From Methanosarcinales archaeon (GTDB lineage Archaea; Halobacteriota; Methanosarcinia; Methanotrichales; Methanotrichaceae), in contig JAAEEW010000053.1 of NCBI GenBank assembly GCA_013415595.1, positions 1 to 20,430 on the forward strand: a stretch of 20,430 bases of DNA. Direction: 5' to 3'. Below are positions 13,999-20,371 of the stretch, in pieces (the first letter of the stretch is position 1; every line of letters begins with the position of its first letter). A program made the translations under genes and the position numbers. The notes below the pieces were generated by a model. That model was given only the letters and a program-made list of their open reading frames with translations, had not been told where the DNA came from and made no database searches.

Positions 13999-16325
13999 GC
14001 CTCCTCCATGATCAGCACCTCGCCCCTGTAGCCGTCCACTCCCACCAGGGTGCCTTCCTCGATCAGACAGGCTCCAGGGACGGAGAGCACCGCCGGAATG
14101 CCGTACTCCCGGGCCACGATGGAGCAGTGAGATAGAAGGCCGCCCGATTCGGAGACCAGGGCCCCGGCCAAGACGAACAGGGGTGTCAAGCCCACGTCCG
14201 AGTGGGAGACCACCAGCACGTCGCCTTCCTTCAGCCGGGGCATGTCCTCCAGGCCTCTCACCACCCTGACCGGCCCCTGATGGTATCCCCGGGAGGTGGC
14301 CAGGCCCTTAAGCCGCCGGGATGGTGGGGCCCTGGAGATGGGCGGGGGATGCTCCCCGTAGACCGTCTCCGGGACGGTCGCCTCCCGGTTGGCGGCCATC
14401 TCCTCTCTTCGCTCCCGCACCCTTTGCCGGAGATCCTGGTCGACGGTCCCAGATCTCACGACCTCCTCCACCTCATCCAGCCGGAGGTAGAATATGTCCC
14501 CGGCCTGCTCCAGGCCCGCCTCCTGCAAGAGCCCGTCCAGGTGGAGGAAGTAGGGGCGAAAGAGGCTGTAGCCGTAGGTGTAAAGGAAGCTCACCCTGTC
14601 CCGCTGCTCCGACAGCCTCTGCACAGTCCGAAAGCCCGGGCGAAGGAGGACCGGCCCGGGAGCTGCGGGGCCAGCATGGCGGCGGACTGTGGAGGAGGGG
14701 GCCGCCTGGAGGATCGTTCTGTGCACCTGGCCAGGGGTCTCTCGCCACTGGGGGATGAAGAAGTCGTTCCCGGAGCTGCTGAGATGGCCGAAGTCCCGCA
14801 GGAAGGCCATTTCTGCGGCCTCCAGCTCTCCCCCGCCGGATGGCCCTCCCCCCAACCAGGCAGAATCGTCTATCTCCGGCCTATCCTCCTCCGGCCTATC
14901 CTCCGGGGACTTTGAGCTGCATAAGCTGCATATATTTCTGAGCTCTTCCATTCGCCAGGCAGGATCGATCTTTCGGGAGGCGGGAGTGGACAGGTCCAGG
15001 CCCTCCAGCTCCAGCCCCGCCCACTTCAGCAGCCTGCTGCATAGCCCCAGAGCCAGAGGGGCCAGGATGTTCAGGCGGGCGGCCTCCCGGTCCATCTCCA
15101 TCAACCTGTGGACCCTGGCCAGGGACTCTTCCCGGCCCAGGCCGCCGGGATCGACGTCCAGGAGGCGGTAGCGCCATTCCAGGTCGGCCAGCCGCCGGTC
15201 CATCTCCCCAAAGGTCCTGCGGCATTCCAGGGCCAGGTGCAGCAGGTTGGGAAGGCGGCGAAGCACAGGCAGGCCGGGCCGCAGCCGGGGCCGCCCCTCC
15301 TCCACCCCCAGCAGGAGCTCCACCGACTGCCGGGGCATGCCCAGGAGCTGGAAGATGTCCCCCACCACGCCCATGTTGAAGTAGGCCCGGTTGTAAAACA
15401 GCCGGGACAGGTCCTCTATCTCCAGGGACTCTGCCCGCTCCCCGATGAGCTGGACCAGCAGCCTCTTCCAGGAGCTGTTCACCACCTGGACGTTTACCGA
15501 CCAGACCAGGGGGGTGATGCAGCCGGGCAGAAACTCCCGGGCCATGCGGCTGGAATAGACGTTTTTGCTTTGCAAAGCGGTGATCTCCCGGGCCTGCAGC
15601 CAGCAGAGGGACTCCCTGAAGGCCCATTCCAGGTCCAGGGGGGCCTTAAACCGCCTGGCCAGGCGGAGGGACTCCCCGGCCACCTCCAGGACGACCTGAT
15701 CTGCCAATCGGCGGGCCTCATCCGGCCAGTCGTCCAGGCCAGGAGGCTTTGCCACCTCACCCTCCCGGCAGACCCACCGGGCCGGGGTCCGGCCTTCCTG
15801 GACCAGGGCATCTCCCTGTCCCGGCAGGGCCTCCACCACCACTTCGTCCGCCCGGGTCACCGGATTTCTGGTTAATGCCACTCCGGAGAGGACGGGCTGC
15901 ACCATCTCCTGCACTATCACCCCCATGGAGGGGCCGGCTGCACGGCCCATTCTCGACAGGTAGGCCTGGGCCCGCCCTCCCCCGGCCGATTCCCATACCC
16001 TCTCCACGGCCTGCAGCGTCTCCTCCAGGCCGGAGACGTTGAGGACGCTCTCGAACTGCCCGGCGCAGGAGCTGGATGGGGTGTCCTCTACGTCAGCCGA
16101 CGAGCGAACTGCGTAGCTCCTGCCCGGGGCGATCGCTCGACGAAGCTCCCCCCTCAGGGCTGGTATGACCTCCAGGCCGCTCTGGCGGTCCCGGTAGCAC
16201 CGGCAGGTCACGGCGTAGCTGCGGGGGATGGGAAATCCCCAGGACTTCAGCCGTCCCAGCCGGGCGGCCTTGTTCCCCGCCGATCCGTCCACCACCGCCT
16301 CGATGGCTTTCAGGTACCTGGCCAT
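13989..16325 (-). CDS. ATP-grasp/phospho-His swivelling-domain enzyme (PEP-synthase / rifampin-phosphotransferase-like)
   Basis: 778 residues from ATG 16325. The N-terminal PPDK/PEPS ATP-grasp domain (about 10-270) shows GNKAARLGRLKSWGFPIPRS, YAVRSSADVEDTPSSSCAGQ and MGVIVQEMVQPVLSGVALTR. A long helical middle part (about 290-660) has no motif I recognise. The C-terminal swivelling domain has SESGGLLSHCSIVAREYGIP, with H733 as phospho-acceptor. The PEP/pyruvate-binding TIM barrel of true PEP synthase is missing. This ATP-grasp/middle/His layout is that of rifampin phosphotransferase, where ATP beta-phosphate goes through His to a small molecule bound by the middle domain. The acceptor here is unknown; real antibiotic phosphorylation is not implied. 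It overlaps the PlsY-like gene by 16 bases and the chelatase gene by ten. Confidence 0.85.
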   Translation of the reverse strand: MARYLKAIEAVVDGSAGNKAARLGRLKSWGFPIPRSYAVTCRCYRDRQSGLEVIPALRGELRRAIAPGRSYAVRSSADVEDTPSSSCAGQFESVLNVSGLEETLQAVERVWESAGGGRAQAYLSRMGRAAGPSMGVIVQEMVQPVLSGVALTRNPVTRADEVVVEALPGQGDALVQEGRTPARWVCREGEVAKPPGLDDWPDEARRLADQVVLEVAGESLRLARRFKAPLDLEWAFRESLCWLQAREITALQSKNVYSSRMAREFLPGCITPLVWSVNVQVVNSSWKRLLVQLIGERAESLEIEDLSRLFYNRAYFNMGVVGDIFQLLGMPRQSVELLLGVEEGRPRLRPGLPVLRRLPNLLHLALECRRTFGEMDRRLADLEWRYRLLDVDPGGLGREESLARVHRLMEMDREAARLNILAPLALGLCSRLLKWAGLELEGLDLSTPASRKIDPAWRMEELRNICSLCSSKSPEDRPEEDRPEIDDSAWLGGGPSGGGELEAAEMAFLRDFGHLSSSGNDFFIPQWRETPGQVHRTILQAAPSSTVRRHAGPAAPGPVLLRPGFRTVQRLSEQRDRVSFLYTYGYSLFRPYFLHLDGLLQEAGLEQAGDIFYLRLDEVEEVVRSGTVDQDLRQRVRERREEMAANREATVPETVYGEHPPPISRAPPSRRLKGLATSRGYHQGPVRVVRGLEDMPRLKEGDVLVVSHSDVGLTPLFVLAGALVSESGGLLSHCSIVAREYGIPAVLSVPGACLIEEGTLVGVDGYRGEVLIMEEACL

Positions 16326-16942
16326 AGACCTTTCAACCTCTCTACAATACGGGCGTGAGCGAACTCGTCCCGGCGGCGGTCGTAGCGCAGGACGCAAAGC
16401 AACGCGGCAAAGCAGCCAAAGGCCACCAGCCCGGGGCTTCGTTCCACCAGCAGGAGGACGGGAGGCATGGCCAGGTAGGAGCCGACGGTGGAATAGCGGG
16501 TCTGCTCCGTGGCCAGCGTCAGCGCCACCCACAGCCCGGCCAGGATCAGGCCGGAGCGGGGAGCCAGCAGCGCCAGGGTCCAGATGACCACCGTGGCCCC
16601 CATCCCTCCCCGGCCCCGGAGAAATAGGGAGAACTGGGTGCCCAGGAGGGCGGCGGCTATGAAGAGAAGGGCGGCCTCCCTGCTCCCCTGGAAGCGAGCC
16701 CCGGCTGCAGCCAGGGGGAGCAGGACCTTGGACCCCTCCCCGGCCACGGCCAGAAGGCCGGTCAGGACACCCCCCGCCCCAAAGGCGTTGGCCACGCTGA
16801 CGTTTCCCGATCTGCAGTTCTGGATCATGGCTCCCTTCACCACGTAGGTGGCAACCATCGGGAAGGGGATCGAGCCGTAGAGGTAGAAGATCAGGACGAA
16901 CATAAGCTCGCTAACGGCGAATTCCCCCGGGAAAGACGGCAT
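16310..16942 (-). CDS. PlsY-like integral membrane acyltransferase homologue
   Basis: 210 residues, 5-6 hydrophobic segments. PlsY transfers acyl from acyl-phosphate to glycerol-3-phosphate in bacteria. Matches: YGSIPFPMV (22-30), the loop NCRSGNVSVANAFGAGG (42-58) against the RxxGSGNxGxTN motif, and GEGSKVLLPL (68-77). The third motif differs: GTQFSLFLRGRGGMGAT replaces GHxFPxFxxFKGGKGVAT, so the His and two Lys of the motif are gone. Archaeal lipids are ethers, so an acyltransferase is unexpected and the substrate is open. ATG at 16942 lacks an SD and abuts a 12-bp tandem repeat; an internal ATG at 16903 (MFVLIFYLYGSIPF) is an alternative. First gene of a four-gene operon. Confidence 0.75.
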   Translation of the reverse strand: MPSFPGEFAVSELMFVLIFYLYGSIPFPMVATYVVKGAMIQNCRSGNVSVANAFGAGGVLTGLLAVAGEGSKVLLPLAAAGARFQGSREAALLFIAAALLGTQFSLFLRGRGGMGATVVIWTLALLAPRSGLILAGLWVALTLATEQTRYSTVGSYLAMPPVLLLVERSPGLVAFGCFAALLCVLRYDRRRDEFAHARIVERLKGLWPGT

Positions 16943-16967
16943 GGACGGATGGATGGACGGATGGATG
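16941..16967. repeat. 12-bp tandem repeat at the PlsY-like start codon
   Basis: ATGGACGGATGG is present twice (16941-16952, 16953-16964) plus ATG. On the minus strand its end forms the first ATG of the PlsY-like gene, so repeat-number change would alter the leader. Confidence 0.7.
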
Positions 16968-17280
16968 CGGCCCTGCTGGAAGTGTCATTCGAAATAGCTG
17001 TGCCAGGCTGGTCCAGGAGGCGGCCAGCCCTGAAGACTGAAAAGACGGCAATTTGACCATCTTTAATAATTAATATTCGTTCGTCGTTTGCTTAAATGAT
17101 TTTCGGAGAAGATCCCGGCATGGCATGAGCTATGCTTCTCGAAAAGATATGGAAAAGGAGTCCCGAGATTTAAAATTCGGATCTGCAAAATTAGCTGCAG
17201 TAGGGCTCTATTCTGTGGGCTTCATTCTGGAGCTTGATGCCGAGTCCTGGAGGCAGGGGCCATTATCCAGTCGGGGGCGA

Positions 17281-17433
17281 TGGGGTGGCAGATGAGGAGG
17301 ATGGGGGGAGGAAGGGCCCCGGGCAGGATGAAAGGGGTGAGAAGGAGAGTGAAAGGGGAGAGAAAGGACGAGAGCGGGGCGGGGAGGTTTTCGAGCAAAG
17401 AATAGGGCAAAAAGGGAAGGAAAAAGGATTGCC
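17281..17433 (+). other. Long purine-rich tract (pyrimidine-rich on the transcribed minus strand)
   Basis: The plus strand is mostly A and G over about 150 bases, most strongly at 17325-17388 (for example AGAAGGAGAGTGAAAGGGG). It lies in the expected 3' untranslated region of the M23-like gene. The coding regions on either side do not show such skew. Confidence 0.7.
17409..17425 (-). terminator. Double U-tract terminator after the M23-like gene
   Basis: Minus strand carries T5 at 17425-17421 and T5 at 17413-17409 in a pyrimidine-only context, 13-29 bases past the TAG (17440-17438). It is the strongest U-rich terminator candidate in the window. Confidence 0.6.
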
Positions 17434-17437
17434 AGGG

Positions 17438-18043
17438 CTAGAGCAGAATGGCTGAAGGGTCCAGAAGTCCTTCCGGCCGCTCTTCGGCGAACCAGTTGCC
17501 CCCGGAGTAGCTGCGGTCCGCAAGCAAAGAGTCCTCCCAGGAGGAGTAGAGCTCCAGGTGAAGCATGCTGCTGCATCCGCCGTCCCGCAGCCTCTGGATG
17601 TAGGGCGGAGCCTCATCGCCGATGGCCTCCGGATTCAGGACCTGCCCCACCTGGCCCAGGAGATCCCCGGTCCGGACCTGGTCCCCGGGGGCAGCAGCCA
17701 GCCTCTCCAGCTCGGCATAGTTGAGCACCCGGCCGTCCTGGCCCTGGACCAGGATGTAGAAGGTGGCGTTCCAGTAGGCCGTCCGCCGGGGGGAGGTGAA
17801 CACCCCCACCTCCAGCACCAGACCGTCCTCCACCGAGGCCACCGGGCTTCCCCGGGCGGCGTAGAGGTCCACCCCGCAGTGGCGGCGGTCTATGCGGTCC
17901 TCCCAGAAGGAGCCAGGGCCGGAGGTGGGGACGTCTCTGTGGCTGCTGGATGGCAGGGGCCAGGATCTCATCGCCCCTACCCAGGAGGGCAGCGATGAAA
18001 TATGTTTTCCTTTCCCCACCTGAGGGCCTCCCCCCAGCTCCAC
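17438..18043 (-). CDS. M23 (LytM)-like protein, probable non-canonical active site
   Basis: 201 residues from GTG 18043. The core fits the M23 beta-sheet fold: RSWPLP (26-31), then RRHCGVDLYAARGSPVASVE (53-72) with HxGxD (H55, D59), DGLVLEVGVF, GDQVRTGDLLGQVGQV and SSMLHLELY (158-166) with H162. H55, D59 and H162 match the three zinc ligands. The two other usual histidines are replaced: E111 in NYAEL (normally YAHL) and M160 in MLHLE (normally HLHFE). Methanogens of this type lack peptidoglycan, so a hydrolase role is doubtful. No signal peptide is seen. Start candidates are GTG 18043, GTG 18019 (SD GGAGG, 7 bases) and ATG 17971. It follows the Cas4-like gene by nine bases, probably the same mRNA. 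Confidence 0.75.
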   Translation of the reverse strand: MELGGGPQVGKGKHISSLPSWVGAMRSWPLPSSSHRDVPTSGPGSFWEDRIDRRHCGVDLYAARGSPVASVEDGLVLEVGVFTSPRRTAYWNATFYILVQGQDGRVLNYAELERLAAAPGDQVRTGDLLGQVGQVLNPEAIGDEAPPYIQRLRDGGCSSMLHLELYSSWEDSLLADRSYSGGNWFAEERPEGLLDPSAILL

Positions 18044-18052
18044 CCTGAGGTC

Positions 18053-18583
18053 CTACTTCAGGGCCTGGCCGCAGGAGTGTCTGGCCCGGCACCCCCCGCA
18101 CTTCCTCCGGGAGCCGTGGTTCCTGGCGGCCCCGCCCTCCAAAAGACACTCCCGCATCTCCCTCAGGGTGGAGAGGAGCCGCTCCCTGGTGGAGCCGTCG
18201 AAATCCACCCGGTGCTGCACTCCGTCGGCATAGACCAGCATCCCGAAGGGCACCTTCAGCCCGTAGCTCTCCTCGATCAGCAGAGAGTAAGCCGCGAGCT
18301 GCATCACGTGGCCGGGGTGGGGCTCCCGGGCCCGGCTGCTCTTGACCTCCACCGGGATCAGGGTGCCGTCCTTTCCCCGCACGATGTAGTCCGGCTTTCC
18401 GGATAGCTGCCACTGACGGGAGAATAGGGCCTTTCCCGGTCGGTCCAGATCGGAGTAGACCACCTGGCCCCGGGGGATGCCGTACTCCCTCCTCCGCCGG
18501 GAGGCAGAGGCCCTCTGACCTGCAGAGGCCAGGAAGAGGAGGAGGGAGAGGACCAGAAGCAGGGAGACGGCCAGGAGGATCAC
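18053..18583 (-). CDS. Cas4-like PD-(D/E)XK nuclease, C-terminal (catalytic) part
   Basis: 176 residues if started at GTG 18583, which overlaps the TGA of the upstream frame as GTGA. Residues 2-19 are one hydrophobic helix, followed by a basic stretch (ASASRRRREYGIPRG). The nuclease core: GKPDYIV (D65), IPVEVKSS (E79, K81), QLAAY (Q95, Y99), and C-terminal cysteines C162, C165, C171 of a Cas4/AddB-type iron-sulphur cluster. The fourth cysteine and the N-terminal helix of such proteins are found only in the upstream frame (18580-18879), so this is half of a functional unit or of a broken gene. No cas genes or CRISPR array are in the window, so a CRISPR role is not supported; it is better called a Cas4-family DNA exonuclease-like protein. 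Confidence 0.75.
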   Translation of the reverse strand: MILLAVSLLLVLSLLLFLASAGQRASASRRRREYGIPRGQVVYSDLDRPGKALFSRQWQLSGKPDYIVRGKDGTLIPVEVKSSRAREPHPGHVMQLAAYSLLIEESYGLKVPFGMLVYADGVQHRVDFDGSTRERLLSTLREMRECLLEGGAARNHGSRRKCGGCRARHSCGQALK

Positions 18584-18879
18584 CGGAACCACCACAGCAC
18601 CCCCGCAGCCAGGGCCAGGGAGAGGAGGCCAAGGGAGGCCAGCCACCTGGACCTGCGCTCCTCTCTGTGCACCTGGCCGATCATCCGCCCGACCTGGGCA
18701 TGCCTGGCCAGCCCGGCCTCCCGCCGCCTGGACCGGGGAGCAAAGAGCAGACGCAGGCGGCTTAAAAGCCCCCGCCTGGCAGGGCCGCATCTCCCGGTGT
18801 ACCAGGCCAGGGGGCAGAAGGTGTACTCGGCGACCTCGGTGGCGGTCAGGACCTGGCCTTTGGGCTTGCGTCTGTCCAT
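18580..18879 (-). CDS. Cas4-like protein, N-terminal part
   Basis: 99 residues from ATG 18879: MDRRKPKGQVLTATEVAEYT, then FCPLAWYTGRCG, where C22 in FCP matches the first cluster cysteine of Cas4-type nucleases. GLARHAQVGRMIGQVH (56-71) resembles the GxxxH helix (H60). A hydrophobic segment (RWLASLGLLSLALAAGVLWW, 78-97) ends at a TGA right where the next frame opens with another hydrophobic helix. Together they would form a membrane hairpin. ATG 18906 is rejected as start because the TATA box overlaps it. The first gene of a minus-strand operon with the second half and the M23-like gene. Confidence 0.7.
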   Translation of the reverse strand: MDRRKPKGQVLTATEVAEYTFCPLAWYTGRCGPARRGLLSRLRLLFAPRSRRREAGLARHAQVGRMIGQVHREERRSRWLASLGLLSLALAAGVLWWFR

Positions 18880-19207
18880 TCGTCCCTTTAAATGATGGTG
18901 GAACATATAAAATTATCGGGAGCGCTGCCATCCCACCACCGCCCCCCCGCAGCGCCCATCCCTGGAAGGCAGGAGACGTCCCACCTCCGATGCCTGCATT
19001 CTGTGATCCCCCGACCTCCCCCAGGAAGGGGCGGGGCCGCTGCCTGGAGGGAGAGGCCGGAGACTTTGGGGGGCGGAAAGATACAAATCGTTTCAGCTAC
19101 CAGGGCCAGCCGGATAGGCAGCAGGGGCCACGGGTCTAAAAGCCGGAGACAAAAAGTTCCCGAAGTGCAGGAATCGCGGCTGCCGGCTGCCAGGGGTTGA
19201 GGTCGGG
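18880..19207. other. 328-bp divergent intergenic region
   Basis: Lies between the leftward Cas4-like operon and rightward trm5b. It has the Cas4 TATA box at the left. The rest is C- and G-rich (for example a G-rich stretch at 19026-19077). I see no clear TATA box for trm5b; TCTAAAAG near 19135 is weak. No RNA gene or convincing ORF seen. Confidence 0.5.
18905..18912 (-). promoter_or_regulatory. TATA box of the Cas4-like operon
   Basis: Minus-strand TTTTATAT, centre about 29 bases upstream of ATG 18879, which predicts initiation near 18882 and a practically leaderless mRNA. It excludes the ATG at 18906 as start. Confidence 0.65.
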
Positions 19208-20248
19208 ATGCCAGCAACAGAGCCCTCGCCGGGAATAAGGGTCCCCCTGAGAAAGGGAGAGGCCTTCAGGAAGGCACTGGTGAGCGGGGGGGCTCTGGAT
19301 CCCTCCCGCAAGGTCTGCTCCGATCGGAATTACGTCTACCTCCCGGTGAAGGAACTGGACCGGGAGAGCCTGCAGCTCATCGCCGGCCTGGGAGAGTATG
19401 AGCCGATAAGCCATCAGTTCGCCATGGACCGGCGCAGGGTGACGGTGGAGGACCTTTTGGGCCGGAGGACCACCTACGAGGTGGTGGGCGATATCGCCAT
19501 TGTGGAGGACCCGGAGGAGAAGAGGGCGGCAGAGGCCATAATGGCCGTTCATCATAGCGTTCGCACCGCCATAGCTCCGGAATCCGAGGTGGAGGGGGAG
19601 TTTCGGACCCGCAGGTTCAGGCACGTGGCCGGAGAGGAGAGGACCACCACCACTCACCGGGAGCACGGCCTGCAGTACCGGATCGACCTGCAGGGCGCCT
19701 ACTTCACCCCCCGCCTGGGCACAGAGCGCCTGCGGGTGGCAGAGCAGATCGAGCCCGGCCAGACCGTCCTGGACATGTTCGCCGGGGTGGGGCCCTTCGC
19801 CCTGCTCTATGCCAGGAGGGGGGCCAGGGTGGTGGCCGTGGACAAGAATCCGGTGGCAGTGAGCTATCTCCGGGAGAACGCCCGTTTGAACAGGCTGGAG
19901 GTGGAGATCCGGGAGGGGGATGCCGCTGCCCTGGCCCTGGAATTTCGGGACAGCATGGACCGGGTGATAATGAACCTCCCCCACTGTGCATCCCGGTTCC
20001 TGGAGCCGGCCATGCTCGCCGCTAAAGACGGGGGGGTGATCCACTACTACACCTTCGCTCCGGACGACGACCTCTACCGGGACAGGAAGGTCGTCGAGGA
20101 GGCCGCCGTGCGCCTGGGTTTCAGGGTGGAGTTCCTCTATCAGGGCGTGGTGAGGAGCTACTCGCCGCGACAGTCCAACGTGGTCCTGGACTTCCAGGTG
20201 GTGAAGTCAGGAGTTACGTCGATTGCCATAAAGGGATCGCGCAACTGA
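19208..20248 (+). CDS. trm5b: tRNA (guanine-N1)-methyltransferase Trm5b, m1G37
   Basis: Methylates N1 of G37 next to the anticodon using SAM, which prevents +1 frameshifts; essential-type function. 346 residues, close to the Methanocaldococcus enzyme MJ0883 (about 336), and matching it along its length from memory: D1 part (RVPLRKGEAF..., 11-60), D2 with GDIAIVED and EGEFRTRRFRHVAGEERT (129-146), then the class-I methyltransferase domain: PRLGTERLRV (E173), VLDMFAGVGPF (187-197), AVDKNPVAVSYLRENARLN (210-228), IMNLPH (N256) and GGVIHYYTF. E173 and N256 correspond to residues known as catalytic in MJ0883. The ATG at 19208 has SD GAGGT. Only complete plus-strand gene here. Confidence 0.95.
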   Translation: MPATEPSPGIRVPLRKGEAFRKALVSGGALDPSRKVCSDRNYVYLPVKELDRESLQLIAGLGEYEPISHQFAMDRRRVTVEDLLGRRTTYEVVGDIAIVEDPEEKRAAEAIMAVHHSVRTAIAPESEVEGEFRTRRFRHVAGEERTTTTHREHGLQYRIDLQGAYFTPRLGTERLRVAEQIEPGQTVLDMFAGVGPFALLYARRGARVVAVDKNPVAVSYLRENARLNRLEVEIREGDAAALALEFRDSMDRVIMNLPHCASRFLEPAMLAAKDGGVIHYYTFAPDDDLYRDRKVVEEAAVRLGFRVEFLYQGVVRSYSPRQSNVVLDFQVVKSGVTSIAIKGSRN

Positions 20249-20329
20249 GGTCCTCGATCTCTCCGGGAGGCATTTTAAATTGAGAATATTCCTGGAGATA
20301 TTTGGTCGTGTCGGTTGGGAACTGAATAG

Positions 20330-20337
20330 TTTATATA
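20330..20337 (+). promoter_or_regulatory. TATA box of the gene at the right edge
   Basis: TTTATATA in a strongly A+T-rich context; centre about 38 bases upstream of the ATG at 20372, so initiation is expected near 20360, inside the palindrome that follows. Confidence 0.65.
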
Positions 20338-20353
20338 CTTTTAGCCACATATT

Positions 20354-20371
20354 AGCTACTCGGGAGTAGCT
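20354..20371. repeat. Perfect palindromic hairpin over transcription start and SD
   Basis: AGCTACT (20354-20360), loop CGGG, AGTAGCT (20365-20371), ending one base before the ATG. The SD GGGAG lies in its loop and right arm. It could be an operator or an RNA hairpin that hides the SD. Confidence 0.7.

Larger units (their letters stand above)
16943..17437. other. 495-bp intergenic region between two minus-strand operons
   Basis: No gene, tRNA or CRISPR seen. It contains the 12-bp repeat next to the PlsY-like gene, an A+T-rich island at about 17055-17100 (minus strand ATTTAAGC and AATATTAATTATTAAAG) that could hold the promoter of the PlsY-like operon, an imperfect inverted repeat around 17162-17180 (CCGA...TCGG), and the purine-rich tract next to the M23-like gene. 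Open frames here are low-complexity or without SD. Confidence 0.5.

Noticed and set aside
12817..14031. 404-codon plus-strand open frame antisense to the chelatase-like gene
   Set aside because: Composition (Gly/Gln/Pro/Val-rich, no domain) is that of a shadow of a G+C-rich gene; no SD or promoter, and the minus-strand frame has clear motifs.
15108..15875. 255-codon plus-strand open frame inside the PEP-synthase-like gene
   Set aside because: Shadow frame, low-complexity translation, no start signals.
17208..17576. Several overlapping 60-120 codon frames downstream of the M23-like gene
   Set aside because: They are products of the purine/pyrimidine tract (Pro/Ser/Leu or Gly/Glu/Arg runs) without SD or homology.
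18584..18931. N-terminal extension of the second Cas4-like frame to 18931
   Set aside because: The extra 116 codons are Pro/Gly/Arg-rich shadow of the first Cas4-like frame, and the start would be upstream of the TATA box.
19026..19077. G-rich stretch as a G-quadruplex
   Set aside because: Four G-runs exist, but loops of about 12-16 bases make a stable structure unlikely; probably composition.
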